NCBI GenBank assembly: GCA_016271365.2
Contig: CM057459.1
Span: 492,789,501-492,853,500, forward strand
Source: Neoceratodus forsteri
Taxonomy: Eukaryota; Chordata; Ceratodontiformes; Ceratodontidae
DNA: 64,000 nucleotides
Direction of reading: 5' to 3'
In this document: piece by piece, positions 1 through 11,684 of the stretch
Position numbering within the stretch: position 1 is the first letter of the stretch
Layout of the letters: each line of letters starts with the position of its first letter
Position numbers and translations under genes: made by a program
The notes under the pieces: generated by a model
The model's input: only the letters and a program-made list of their open reading frames with translations
What the model was told of the DNA's origin: nothing
Database searches by the model: none

Positions 1-1387
1 ATAATTTATTGACTTTCAGTCGGGTTTTAGGAGAGGACACTCTATTAATACTGCCTTAATATAATTTAATGATCTGGTGTCTACCACATTGGATGCAGGG
101 CTACAGACTGCTGTTCTGTTTGTAGATCTGTCAAAGGCCTTCAACCTGATGAACCACTCCCTACTGCTAAAAAGGATAAGGATGTTGGGAATAACGGATG
201 GCCTCTGGGTCTGGGTTAAGTTATACTTGGCAGATAGGTCCCAGAGGGTATCTGTGTCCCAAGTTCTGTCATCTAATAGAGGGGTAAATTGAGGGGTCCC
301 ACAGGGATCAATCTTGGGACCAGTGTTGTTCTTGATGTTAATAAATGATCTCCTACTGGATGTGCAACATTCCCAAATAAGATTATATGCCGTTGATACA
401 GCACTGATTACTACAGGGGTAGGAAGGTATGAACTTCAGGATAAGCTACAGAGGGACTTTAATGGCATTGAGGAGTGGTTCACCTGGTCGAGACTTCTAA
501 TGAATACTGAAAAAAACAAAAGTACTCCACTTTGGAGCAAAGAAAAACTCTGAGTTGACTATTTATACTATGAACAAAATAAAACTAGAACAAGTGACAG
601 AATATCGTTACTAAGGAATAACTTATGATGCAGAGTTAAATTTTACCCAACATATTACAAATACACTTAAAAATATAAATGGGAAGTTCAGAGCACTCAG
701 GCATACTTCCAGGTGCTTGGGCTTAAAAACTAGAAAGACCTTGGTGGAACAAATGGTTTTACCTACTATGGAATATGGAAGTAATATTTATAGGACAGCA
801 AATAAACGGATGTTACTAAAGTTAGATAAAGTCCAGTATAGACTAACTAAATTTATTCTAAGATGTTTTTGTACACATCATTGCAACATGTTAAACATAC
901 TGGGGTGGTGCACCTTGGATACAAGAAATAACATGACCTGGTTAAAGTTACTTCACAAGTTTTTTGTAAATTCTCCCTCACATTATATTTCAGTGATAGC
1001 CCTGGGAAAGAGTGAAATATCAACTGGATTATTAACCAGGACAGTTCATGAAAATAAGATACCAGTTATCTTGTGTTAGACTAAGTACGGGACAAAAACA
1101 TTGAGGTATCAGGCTTCTGCTCTTTGGAATAAGCTACCGCACTCCATGCGCACCACCACTTCATGTAGTATGTTTAATTCCATGTTAGAATCTATTTTTT
1201 TCTGGTATGTAGATCTTAATATATCATATGTAGCTTCTTTATACATTTATACTTTGTGTAGTTAGTTTTTATGAATGTATGTATTTATTAGTTTTTATGC
1301 ACTGGAGAACATCTAAACAGGACTGTCTTGGAGGCAGGGTATTTCACCCTTATGACATGTATTTATCCTGTATTAAAATAAACGCTT

Positions 1388-1390
<3 letters not shown>
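1..1390 (+). mobile_element. Decayed non-LTR retrotransposon, 3' half (CR1/L2/Rex group)
   Basis: The 3' part of a LINE enters the window already inside its reverse transcriptase and runs on through thumb and C-terminal sequence into an AT-rich 3' UTR. The last bases before the microsatellite are AATAAACG, so the TCTA repeat that follows may have grown from the element's own 3' tail. The family within the CR1/L2/Rex group cannot be settled from this fragment. The element is old: its reading frame is broken several times. Confidence 0.8.
77..1079 (+). pseudogene. Reverse transcriptase remnant of the 1-1390 LINE
   Basis: Three broken frames (77-292, 314-553, 717-1079) together make a recognisable LINE reverse transcriptase. 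Visible motifs are VDLSKAF (palm motif A), GVPQGSILGPVLF just after a TGA stop at about 290-292 (motif B region), and YAVDT where active enzymes have YADD. The first catalytic aspartate is therefore replaced by valine. A C-terminal part follows with a line resembling the family's RKTLVEQMVLP. The protein would normally copy element RNA at a nicked chromosomal target. This copy is dead from the motif change, in-frame stops and frameshifts. The N-terminal endonuclease would lie left of the window. Confidence 0.8.
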
Positions 1391-1462
<72 letters not shown>

Positions 1463-1463
1463 A

Positions 1464-1500
<37 letters not shown>

Positions 1501-1535
1501 CATCTATCTACTGTATTTATCTATCTATCTATCTA
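1391..1535 (+). repeat. TCTA/TGTC microsatellite
   Basis: An uninterrupted TCTA run (1391 to about 1462) passes into a TGTC run (about 1464-1490) and back to TATC-type units ending near 1535. It abuts the 3' end of the upstream LINE, which suggests that it grew from the element's tail. Confidence 0.95.
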
Positions 1536-3250
1536 GTAACCTCAAGATCCTTTTCATTTTCAAAGCTGTTTAGTAATACGTTGTCCAAATAATAGTTTTC
1601 TCTTTGATTATGTTCAAAGTGCAGTACACCACACTTGCTGATGTTGAATATCATGCCCCATTAATCAGCCCATGAGCTTAGTTTGTTTACGTCATCCTGT
1701 ATTGTCTGATAATCTGAAACACTGTCCCAGGGACCACCTAGCTTGCAGTCATCTGTGTATTTGGTAACCCAACTCTTAAGATTGGTAGAGAGATCTGCAA
1801 CAAAGATTTGAAGTACTACTGGTGCTATGACAGATCCCTGTGAAACCCCACTAGTCACAGGTTTCCAGACGGATTTGAAACCCTCAAGTATAACTCTTTG
1901 AAACTGATCTTGAAACCAGTTTCTTAACTTTGGGTGTATGCCCATATTGTCAATTATTTCACTAAGAGTCCAATGTGGGACAGAATCAAAGGCCTTCTCA
2001 AAGTCTATGAAAATCACATCACAAGATGTTCTGTCATCCAAGCATTTACTAATTTGTTTATAGAAGCATAATAAGTTTGATGAGACAGATCTCCCCTTTG
2101 TGTAGCCATGTTGAACTTTATCAAAATCACCTAAGTCAGCTATAAACCTATCCTTAATAAGGCTTTCTATTACCTTACTTAGTATGGGGGTCAAACTTAT
2201 AGGTCTATAGTTAAAAATCCACAGAAGCTGCTATAAGCAAGCAATGGGCCAGTGCTCTATGAAGGGTAGCTACCCCAAATTCAACAACATCCACACATAG
2301 AGCACAGTCAGAGGCAAAAAGGTTAACTGCTAAATGTTTAAGTTTATTGGGCTCACAGTCCCAAACCCTGTGAGCCCAATAAATGTAAACATTTAACAGT
2401 TAAACTTTTTGCCTCTGAGTGCTCTATGTATGGAGTACAGTGTAGGTCTATAGTTATCAACCTTGCATTTTTTCCCTTCTTAAAAATAGGGGTTATGTTT
2501 GTTCACTTCTAGTCCTCAGGTGGCAGTAAAATAGGATACTGAGATGCTCTTTCATAGTATTAATCATACTGCCTATTATCCCATCAGGACCTAGAGATGA
2601 ACCAGGCTTGTTAGTTAATTTTGTGCGAATCTCCTCCAAAGTAATCATGATATTGGTAGATAATGTTGTGCCGCACATTGGGAAATTTATTATTTGTTTT
2701 GAAAAAACTTGACAAAAGTGATCATTTAATGTTGCGGCCATACACTGGGGGGGGGGTGAAATTACTTTATCAACTGTCAGAGGGCTTACTTTACAATGTG
2801 GGTATTTCAAAGAATTAATGTAACTGAAAACAATCTTGCCATTGTCTTTTGCAGCCTGTTCTGCAGAAGATCTTTCCATGCAGAATTTCGCTTTTTTAGT
2901 CTCTCTTTTACACTTTTTTGGGGGCAGATCTAAATACCTCCCATCTGTATGTGCTCTTGCTTTGTTGGAATTTTTTGCATAATGTATTTTATCTACTGAC
3001 CAGTTTACTGATTTTCATAGTCATCCAATGGGGAGATGCCCTATTATTATTTATTTATTTTTTATTTTTGGAATATATTCATTTGCTGTACTTAAAATAA
3101 TGCTTTTTAATTGATTCCATTTATCACTGACAGGGCCTTCCCCTAGTGTTATAAACCAGTTCACTTTAGAGAGTTTCTCATTTATTTTTATGTAATTTAC
3201 CTTTTTGTATAATTACACTTCTGTTTTTGACTGATGTGATACAAAAGGAT
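1536..3250 (-). pseudogene. LINE reverse transcriptase fragment, minus strand, with a foldback insertion
   Basis: On the minus strand this encodes the linker and reverse transcriptase of another CR1/L2/Rex-group LINE. Reading from high to low coordinates, 2879-2493 carries the pre-RT segment (GSSLGPDGIIGSMI) and 2194-1661 carries NYRPISLTPILSK, FIDFEKAFDSVPH, SGVSQGSVIAPVV and YTDDCKL. The double Asp of the active site is kept. Weak linker similarity continues to about 3240 (EGPVSDKWNQL). The two ORFs are separated by a 229-bp insertion at 2214-2442; removing it restores a continuous motif reading KKGKKCKVDNYRPISL. The 3' part is missing because the neighbouring LINE and microsatellite begin at 1535. 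Confidence 0.82.
2214..2442. mobile_element. Foldback (long-hairpin) insertion with 14-bp target duplication
   Basis: A 229-bp insertion lies inside a LINE reverse transcriptase, flanked by identical copies of TAGGTCTATAGTTA at 2200-2213 and 2443-2456. Its core is a near-perfect inverted repeat: arm 2296-2358 pairs with arm 2368-2428 around a loop of about 9 nt, with only a few mismatches. There is no coding capacity. The left 80 bp (2214-2295) lies outside the hairpin. A 14-bp duplication is longer than most cut-and-paste transposons make, so the mobilising machinery is unclear. Confidence 0.85.
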
Positions 3251-3257
3251 TATTTAT

Positions 3258-4650
3258 AGTAAGTAAGTAATTAATAGTTTATTTATATGGTGCCCAATCC
3301 AAGGAGCTCGGTGCACCTTACGGAAAGGCATCAGGTGAACAGAATAATGATATGTAAACATACAGAGTATAAAATACAATAAATTAATAAATCAATTTAA
3401 ATAATAAATAAGTCATAATTACAAATCATCAGTTTGCAGGATTTGCTTTCTTAAACAGATAAGTCTTAAGACCCCTCTTAAATGCCTCTACCAATGGGAC
3501 CTCCCTCAATGGTCTGGGGAGAGAGTTCCAAAGGACCAGGCCAGCCACCTCAAATGAACGGTCACCAGAGGTTTTTAGCCTGGTCCACGGAACCACATGG
3601 AAGCCCTCGGTGGAGGAACGGAGGGGGAGTACAGGGATGGTAGGAGTAATTAGGTCAGAAAGATAGCCAGGGCCTGAACCATATAGGGCTTTATAGGGGA
3701 GCAAGCCCACCTTGAAGATGATCCTCCACCTGACCGGCAGCCAGTGCAGACATTGCAGGACTGAGGTTACATGACAGGACCTGGTCAGGCTCATCATCAA
3801 CCTGGCCGCTGCATTCTGCACCAGCTGCAGTCGGCAGAGGATCCCTTTACTGACCTGAAGTATAGGGCATTACAGTAGTCCAGTCTGGACTTCACAAAGG
3901 CATGCACTAGTGAGAGCAGGTCTTCAGGCTGAATTTGGGGTTTAATTGGGGTGACATTTCTAAAGTGGAAAAAAACACTTTTGACAACAGATGACACCTG
4001 AGCATCAAGTGTCAGTCTGTTGTCAAGGATGACACCCAAATTTCTAACCTTAGAGGATGCCATTGACGGGTTGGACCCCAGGACCATCCCTGTTGCCACC
4101 CTGGAGGCACCCCCATCATGCCCGTGACCAGGCTTAATCACCACCACCTCCATTTTGTCAGGGTTAAGCCTCAGCCAGTTAGAGAACATCCAGCTGTGGA
4201 TCTCAGCCAGGCACTTATTTAGCATTTTGAAAGTGCTATTCGTTCTGTGGGCAAATGATATATACAACTAGGTATCATCTACATAACAATGAAAACCCAG
4301 ACTGTAACATGTGATGAGCTGCCCCAGGGGCTGCATGTATACTGCAAACAACATCGGCAACAGGATCAAACCCTGTGGAACCCCACATGACAGGGGCTTC
4401 AGAGAGGAGGAGAAACTCCCCATTACTACCTGTTGCCTCCTGTCTGAGAAATAGGACTCAAACCAGTTGGTGACAAAACTGGCAAGTCCACAATACTCTC
4501 TGAGGTGATCCAACAGCACAATGCGGTCCATGGTGTCAAATGCTGATGAGAGATTGAGAAGAATGAGAATTGACTTATCTTCTCTATCCCTTGCCCTGAG
4601 GAGGTAATTTTGCACCACTTCCATGTTATAATGGTGATCACGGAAAGGTG
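3258..4650 (-). mobile_element. L2-like LINE, 5'-truncated
   Basis: A minus-strand L2-clade LINE. Its 3' end lies at about 3258-3320, where the coding strand reads GGTGCACCGAGCTCC followed by ATATAAATAAACT, the type of tail seen in L2 elements. Coding sequence runs up to about 4650, where L2 similarity stops inside the reverse transcriptase fingers. The endonuclease and 5' UTR are absent, as expected from incomplete target-primed reverse transcription. Confidence 0.85.
3429..4645 (-). pseudogene. L2 reverse transcriptase and C-terminal domain, broken
   Basis: Three overlapping pieces form one L2 protein. From about 4645 to 4268 come LLNLSSAFDTMD, CGVPQGLILLPMLFAVYM and CYVDDT, followed by a stop. 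From 4267 to about 3830 come YISFAHRT, LNPDKMEVVVI and LGVILD. From 3821 to 3429 comes the conserved C-terminal block with MQNAAARLM, LHWLPVRWRI, GDRSFEVAGLVLWNSLP and the final LKTYLFKKA. The YVDD active site is intact, but a stop directly after it and a frameshift near 3825 disable the copy. The residues upstream of about 4650 in the same frame show no L2 similarity. Confidence 0.85.
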
Positions 4651-4925
4651 ATCGCTGTGACAGCGAGTGTACATCACTGAAAATTAATTTCAGTGATGCA
4701 CACTCGCAATGCAGATAACAATGGCACCTGAGACCTACAGGTCTCATTGTTAATGTGGGGGGCTGTGCCCCCTGCACCCCCCACTTAAGAATTCTCAACT
4801 CCAGGGAGGTGCATGTCAGGGGGGACTTAAAAAAATACATGCCACCTGCCAGCAAAAAAAAAAAAACCCACACTGCGCCAGACCCGATCCCTGTACCCTG
4901 AACCTCCCAGCCTAGGAGGATCTCC
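4651..4925. repeat. Hairpin-rich unassigned block between two LINEs
   Basis: This holds a 20-bp inverted repeat (4663-4682 with 4688-4707, arms GCGAGTGTACATCACTGAAA and its near complement), then a second imperfect one (about 4717-4751) centred on TGAGACCTACAGGTCTCA, then a C- and G-rich strip GGGGGGCTGTGCCCCC. A short A-run lies at about 4854-4866. It may be a small non-autonomous transposon or the remains of the neighbour's 5' UTR. I see no ends or target duplication. Confidence 0.5.
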
Positions 4926-4998
4926 ACCTACACTGCCTCCTGTACCAGCTACTGATCTACAGCTGACATCTGTAAGGGACTCTCTGAGTTATATAACC

Positions 4999-5624
4999 CC
5001 CATGCTAGAAGCAATGCTGTCACGGGTGGAAGACATAAATGCTACGCTCATAGGCATCGCTTTGGATGTGCGGCAGCTGCAAGATCACCTAAATGTGGTG
5101 GAGCAATGGGTGGAAACATTGGAGCAACAGCAAACTAAGCTTAAGAAGAAAGTACTGATGCAGGATGAGAAACTGGAAAGCCTACTAGCCAGGGTGGAGG
5201 ACTAAGAAAACAGGGGAAGCCGCAACAATCTCTGTATCATTGGTGTCCCCAAGGGCTCTGAGGGAGCATCCATGGGATGTTTCCTCAAATATATGCTCCC
5301 CATAATGTTAGGGGAATGCTGGAGAGGCCCAGTTGAAGTTGTAAGAGCCCATCGTATCATTGGGAGAAAGGACAGACTGGCGCAATCCCCGAGGCCTATA
5401 GTGGCATATCTGCTCTGATACTAAACCAAGGAGCACATATTAAAGGTAGCTTGGGACCTGGGTGAAATTCATTGGGAGGGGGTACTGATTTCCTTTTATA
5501 GAGACTTCGCACAAGAGACAGCAAGCAGACGCTTTGCTTATGGACCTTTGGAAACATTTCTTGCTGTCCACAACTTCACTTACAGATTTAGAGGACTCAC
5601 CAAAATTTTGGTATCCAAGGAAGG

Positions 5625-5674
<50 letters not shown>

Positions 5675-6317
5675 CTTGCACATAGCCCTGTTGAGGTGGA
5701 GCGTTGGATCTTTAAGCTCTGGCCTAACTTGACCCTTCAGTCTACATCTCCCAGAAAGCTATGGGACACATACTGTTGCAATGAACACCACTAGGAACTA
5801 TGAATCTGGCAGCCAGCCTCCGGAGGACTGCTATACAACTGGACCAGGTCCCTCACCTAATGACTCCCCCAGGGCGAGAAATCCACCTCACACAGTACCT
5901 TTGGCTACATCTAGCCCATCTGCCCTTTCAGAACAAATATTCCTCCTTCCCAGAAATACCAGCTCATCCTCACGCCAGCGGCAACGATCCAGAAGTGGTC
6001 AACACCTCTCACCAGAACAACAAGGGGCAGCTAATCCTACAAAGATGCCTAGGAACGATTCTCCCTCAACCTCAGCAGCTGGTCCCTCACCACACTCAGA
6101 TCTCTCTCCTATAAGCAACGAACAGTCTATGGACTGGGCTGACATACCAGAATCCTCCCTAGTTGAAGCAGTAGACCTCTCCAGGCAGCTTAAACCTGGA
6201 GATAAATCTTATGCTGCAGCTGTTTTAAAGGCTCCCTCGGATCCCACAGTGACTCTTCTGGACCCCCAAAATGGTTCTAAGACATCCATAAGGTGCAACG
6301 TGGACCCTATTTGTTGA
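4999..6317 (+). pseudogene. ORF1p of family-A LINE copy 1 (RNA-binding protein), frameshifted
   Basis: The ORF1 protein of L1-type elements coats element RNA. Here 5002-5205 encodes a heptad-rich segment (LSRVEDINATLIG onward) that would form a coiled coil. After a stop at about 5203 the frame continues as ENRGSRNNLCIIGVP, the start of the RRM-like domain, and on through VVRAHRIIG and PRPIVAYL to about 5600. A GA run (5627-5672) follows, then a proline/serine-rich C-terminal extension in a shifted frame (5781-6317) ending near MDWADIPESSLVEAVDLSRQ. The same extension type occurs in copy 2 at 61462-62001, so it is a genuine family feature. At least two stops and one frameshift prevent translation. 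Confidence 0.8.
5627..5672 (+). repeat. GA microsatellite inside ORF1
   Basis: About 23 GA units interrupt the ORF1 remnant. At the corresponding point copy 2 (about 61345-61360) has no GA expansion, so the run arose after this copy inserted. Confidence 0.95.
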
Positions 6318-7349
6318 TTTCTGGACTATATCCTACAATGACTTTTGATACTTATTTAGCCTGTTTAGCTTTACGAATCCTATATTTCAAGATGCTGTTT
6401 GTCCTTGTGGTGCCTCATAAACCACCACTGAGACCAAGCTATGCAGCTGACCCCTCACTTATGGGGTTTTAGGCACTATGGCAGCAATGTTTCTTATTTG
6501 TGCCTGCAGCTAATACTGGGTTATATCTCCTCGTCCAAGTACCATGTGCTGAGGGGGGATGGCACCCCCCTTCTTTCCTTTGTAAGCCCTAAGGGATTCA
6601 CTAGCTGTATATTCCTGGCGTACTGACTACACCATATAGCCCTGGCACTTCTATCTCAGTTGGCTTAATTAATTAAGCCCCAAACATTGGTTACCACACC
6701 AGGTGCCGATGAGCCCACAGACAAACCGGCCCTTATCTTTTCAATTGGGATAGTTACCCAACTTTCCCTCACCTTATCATCCCTGTGTTCCCCCCCAGCC
6801 TACCCACCCCCCACCCTTCCTTCCCGGGGTTGTGCTATCTGCCCGGGAATTGGTTACTGGATGATGAGAAGCAAGTTTTTTCTGGGTTGTCTTCCTCCTC
6901 TCCAACCCTTGAGCGATGAAACTAGCATAGCTGACGGTACTCCCTTGTTCTGTACCCTCTTTCGCCAAAGCCTCTTTCGCTTTTAGCGTTTAGACACTTG
7001 CTCGACTTGTTGTACTATCCCTGCCAGTCAGGTAATCTGAGTTAGGCGGGGTTGTGATAACCTTGTTGTTATTAAGTTATCTGTGTTGATTGTTCACAAT
7101 CTCTCTTTCTATTCCTTACAGACCTATTCACCAATTGTTCCTGCTAACACTCTCTGATTATACTGTTCTCTATTTGGTACACTTTTTGAACACCTCTCTC
7201 AAAGCAGTGCGTTATACCTTCCTGCTATCCAGCAGCAGCCCACTGAGTTGAAGCCAGGTTTGCAATCCTTTAGCTAGTCTCTCTGGGTCTCCCTGAATCC
7301 CCCTACTTCTAGATGGGTAAATACCTTGACATTTTTTTTCTCCTTTGAC
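6318..7349 (+). other. ORF1-ORF2 spacer of family-A LINE
   Basis: About 1 kb without coding similarity separates ORF1 from ORF2. Copy 2 has an equally long spacer (62002-63030), so it is part of the element rather than a later insertion. Short ORFs here do not resemble known proteins. The spacer could hold signals for ORF2 translation, but nothing specific is visible. Confidence 0.6.
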
Positions 7350-10300
7350 AGTATGATTGCCTCCACAGCTCAAGGACTGAGTCTGGTGTCGTACAACGTT
7401 AAGGGTCTCAGTCACCCTATAAAGTGTACTAAAGTTATCCAGTAACTTTGATGTCTACATATAGGCATAGCCCTTTTGCAAGAAATGCACCTCCTTAGCA
7501 GGTCTAACCCTTGGCGTAAGAAATCTTGGGTGGGGGATGTCCACGCCAGTTCTGCCTCTTCTAAATCCAAGGGGGTAGCCATCCTTATTCGCCGCTGTAG
7601 TATATGGACAGTCGAAGACTCTCGGTCTGACTTGCAGGGGCAGTGGGTGGTGGTTAGGTTAGTATCTCCCATTGGGAAATTGATTGTGGGTAATATATAT
7701 GCACCCATCAGAGATCAAGCAGACCTTTTTCCCAGCCTAAGCCAAGCCATCTCCACTCTAGTACAACCTGACTATACTACTCCCCTATTACTAGGAGGAG
7801 ACTTTAACTTGGTATCAGACATATTTTTGGATAAGCCAAACCCACCCCCAAACACATCCTAAGGCCCATGCCACCTTACAAGAACTAAAAGAGGAGTGGG
7901 GCCTGATAGATTTTGGGGGCAAGACCACCCTTCTGGGCGAGACTACTCTTATTACTCCTCTTCTCATGGTGTACATAATCGCATTGACTACTGGTTAGCT
8001 AACAATGCTGCATCAGGTGGGGTCTCGAGCAACTCCATAGGTAACATCATCATCTCAGACCACGCACCAGTGATGACCACTTATACCCCCCTGGGGCATC
8101 GGTCTGCCAGTACGCGATGGAGGTGCAATCCCCTACTTCTTATGGATCCTGAATTCAAACAAACAATGCTGAAAGAAACCCAGGAATATTTTGGTCTTAA
8201 TTCTGATTGTGGTGTTCCTGCGAGCACAGTGTGGGAAGCTTTTAAAGCTAATCTTAGAGGCCACATCATTGCTTTCACAGTAAACCGGAAGAAAACCCAG
8301 AAGAAAACAATGGACCTGCTGCAGTCAGAACTTACTGGTCTAGAAGTGCATTTTAAGGCTTCACCTGCTGCCTCCAGAGACCGATCCCTGACCCGTAGAA
8401 TCGTAGGGCTCAAGTACCAAATTAATGCCCTGCTACATCACAAAGCAGAGTGGCTCTTGCTTAGATCTAAGTATACTTATTGGGAGGGGTGAGATTAGGA
8501 CAGCAAGCTTCTTTCTTACCAGCTGCTCAAGCAACAAGCCTCATCTAAAATCCATGCCCTGCGTACCTCCACAGCATGGGTGTAGCCAGGCATACTCCAA
8601 GTACTCCATGGTGTGCAATTCTATTTAAGGGGGTAGCAAATAGGCTCTGAACTGCTTCCTTTTTCCATGAAAATTAACAAAGAAAATGCTGAACCTTTCT
8701 GTAATTTTATTCATAGGAGTCGAAACAAAAAAGACTGGTCACTAATACTGTCTTTGCATCCCAAGGACAATACAGCTTTACAGGTTCTGGGCTGGTATGT
8801 GGGTGTCTTAGGGAGCAATGCATGGCATTTGTATTTACCCATGCATGGCAACAACCATTGTCATGAGATACAAAAGTTGTATTTATTGTGCCAAATCAGG
8901 CAAAAAACATGGTCCTGGTGTATATTTGTATATTGTCTGGGTACGCCCCTACTCCGCGGGTTCAATTACCACCAACCCTTCTGGTATTAATGAGACCATG
9001 AAGTTGTATTACCAATCTCTGTACCAATCTCAATCCTTCCAAACACCAACCCAGTTGTCCCAAGACCTGAACCAGTTCTGTCAGCGGTTCACTATACCAA
9101 CACTCTCACCGGAACAGGTTACCCTCTTAAATGCCCCCATTACAGTTCCTGAGGTACACCAGGCCTTATCCCAGATGGCCAAGGAGAAAGCCCTGGGACC
9201 TAATGGGATTATTGTTGAAGTATATCAAGCATTGGACCAAGAGATTGCTCACCCTTTGTTGTTAGCACTGCAGGATGCTCAATCCTCATGCTCTCTCCCT
9301 ACCACGATGAAGGAGGCCCTCATTACACTCCTACCCAAGAAATCTAATGATCCCCTCAATTGCTCTAACTTTCGCCTTATATCACTACTACCGGTGAATA
9401 CTAAGATTCTGGCTAACATTTTGGCTGCTAGGATGCATAATGTTCTCACCTCTGGAATTCATTCCTCTCAGGTGGGGTTTATGCCAGAGAAAGTGGGCTC
9501 AGATAATACCTGGTTACTACTTAACCTAAAGTGGCTATCAAGCAGATCCAAGACTTCTATGGCCGCCTTAGCAGTCGACTTAGCAAAAGCGCTTGATTCC
9601 GTTGAATGGAATTATTTACATGAGGTCCTCTGCCTGTATGGCTTTGGACCTCAATTCCTTTTATGGGTCTCGACTGTCTACAATTTACCTATGGCCAGGA
9701 TCCTAACCAACTCTGATATCTCCCCCTCCTTTCCCCTATGTAGGGGTACCCATCAAGGCTGTCCCCTGTCTCCCCTCCTCTTCCTGGTTGCCCTAGACCA
9801 GTTGATTAGGGCTCTTATCAATGCCGATGGTCTCACAGGTATCCCAGCCCATGGTAACTCCTATGTCGTGGTGGCATACGCCGATGACCTTCTACTTACC
9901 CAGTCTCATCCCCAGCAATCCCTTCCAGTAGCTCTCTCGTTCTTCCGCGAGTTTGCCTTGCTTTCGGAGTTGCAGGTAAACCAATGGAAAATCACTTTAG
10001 CTCCACTGAACTCACTCTGCACACAGGACTGCCTCCAGGGCACGGAACTAAGTTGGGCTGCCCAAGGATTTTCCTACCTGGGGATCTACATACCTACCAA
10101 CTGGACAGATCTCAAATCTTCCAACTTAACCCCCCTTCTAAAGCAGTTAAGTGCATAGATTGAGCGGTGGTGTAAGTTACACTTAACATTACCCGGCAAA
10201 GTGGCTGCTGTTCGCATGTTTCTTCTCCCTAGAGTCACATATTTGTTCAATAACCTCCCGATCCATCTCTCTTCCAGACTATTTTCCTCCCTGAAGAAAC

Positions 10301-11684
10301 TGGTAGCCTCCTTCTTATGGGAAGGGTGGGCACACAGATGGGGGAGAAGCAAGTTAAAAGTGTACTGGTGTAGGGGAGGCCTTGGTGTCCCCTGGCTTCA
10401 GGGGTACCATCTGGTGAGCATGGCTGCCCAAGTTACAAAATGGTTTACATCCATGGCTGCACCCCATTGTGGGTTTGTCTCAAAGCCAATATGGTGGCAC
10501 CTACCCCACTTAGGTCTCTGTTAGGGCCAGGTGGCTCGTCAGACAAGGGCCTTTCTCCGGTCATATGTCAATCTCGCCATGCCTGGCATCATAGCATGAC
10601 TTTATCTCATACCCCTAAAGAAGCTTGGGCTCCTCCCTTGCAGTACATGGATTTATGGCACAACAATTTTATTACTCTCGGAGGGGAGCCACTTAATTGG
10701 CCCTCTTGGGAGGCCAGGGGAATTCGTTATGTGCAAAACCTTATGCTACCTGACTCAGACACCTTGTTATCCTTTAACCAGTTAAAGAACAAATTTAACC
10801 TACCCAATACTGATTTCTGGCAGTTTCTTCAGATATTCAGCATTATCAATGCCCTCTCCTCTCAATTTAGACCAGATAGTAAATGAAAGTGGCTTGCCTC
10901 CCTACATAAAACCTCCTCCTCTTAGGGTCGTATAGGCAACTTCTATATCACATAGCGAGACTCTCAAGTTGACCATACTGAACACTGCAGGGTTAAATGG
11001 GAAGATGACATGGACATGGCTATCTCCAAAGCCACCTGGTCTCATTGCCTCCAAGATTTACATAAAGGATATAGGGATTCCAAAAGCCGATGCATACAGC
11101 TTAAAATTCTTCTGCGGTAGTACAGAACCCCTGCTGCCTTTCACTCAGCAGGAGTTCTGTCTCACTCTAAATGCTGGAGGTGTCAGCAACCAGATGCCCA
11201 CCTGCTCCATATATTGTGGTCTTGCCCTCAAATCCTAACCTTCTGGTCTATCATTGCTCTAGAGTGCTCAGAAGTCCTTGGCATCAGGGATCTACCCCTA
11301 GATCCTAAATGGCTCCTGGGTTACTTGTCTGAGTTAACCTTTCTGCCTAAGGCCCATAAGAAATGGTTTATGCTGGTGGTGCTGGAAGCCAAGAGGCTTC
11401 TATTAATGTATTGGAGACAGGTTGGTAACCCAGCTATATGTATGTGGCATGCAGCCATGGCGCTTCTGGTTCTTTTAGAGCGACTATCATACACACACCG
11501 AGGCCACCTGGAATATGTTCACATAAAATGGGATGCCTACCTCCATTTGTCATTGTGCAAAGTCCCCTCTCCCCCGGGACCCCCCCCTTGTAAGGTTCTT
11601 GTGGTCTGGCCAATGATCTTACCCTTATCTGCTGGTACATGGGAGGTTATAATCAGCACTGCTGCAATACGTTGTTTTACTTAG
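7350..11684 (+). pseudogene. ORF2p (endonuclease-reverse transcriptase) of family-A LINE copy 1
   Basis: The endonuclease begins with LSLVSYNVKGLSHP at about 7378 and continues with LLQEMHLL, KSKGVAILI and LLGGDFNLVSDIFLD, then after a frameshift at about 7860 GRDYSYYSS and ISDHAPV to about 8490. An inserted element interrupts 8575-8951. The reverse transcriptase (about 8960-10158) shows PNGIIVEVYQAL, FRLISLLPVNTKILA, VDLAKALDSVEWNYL, GTHQGCPLSPLLF and AYADDLLL, so the catalytic pair is intact. A stop near 10156 and frameshifts beyond 10520 break the C-terminal region (10201-10524, 10440-10886, 11214-11684), which ends at about 11684. The usual role is nicking the target and priming reverse transcription there. 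Confidence 0.85.
8575..8951. mobile_element. hAT-like non-autonomous element inside LINE ORF2
   Basis: A 377-bp insertion with imperfect inverted ends: left end CATGGGTGTAGCCAGGCAT, right end reading GGGGCGTACCCAGACAAT on the opposite strand. It is flanked by CTCCACAG (8567-8574) and CTCCGCGG (8952-8959), an 8-bp duplication with two differences. Eight base pairs is the hAT hallmark, and ends of the GGGCGTAGCCAGG kind are common in vertebrate hAT elements. Excision restores a continuous LINE frame reading HALRTSTGSITTNPSGI. The interior has no recognisable transposase. Confidence 0.8.

Noticed and set aside
5534..5794. Open frame containing an RERERE repeat
   Set aside because: The repeat is the GA microsatellite translated; the frame is a product of the expansion.
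6441..6986. Small open frames in the family-A spacer
   Set aside because: Not conserved in copy 2 and without motifs.
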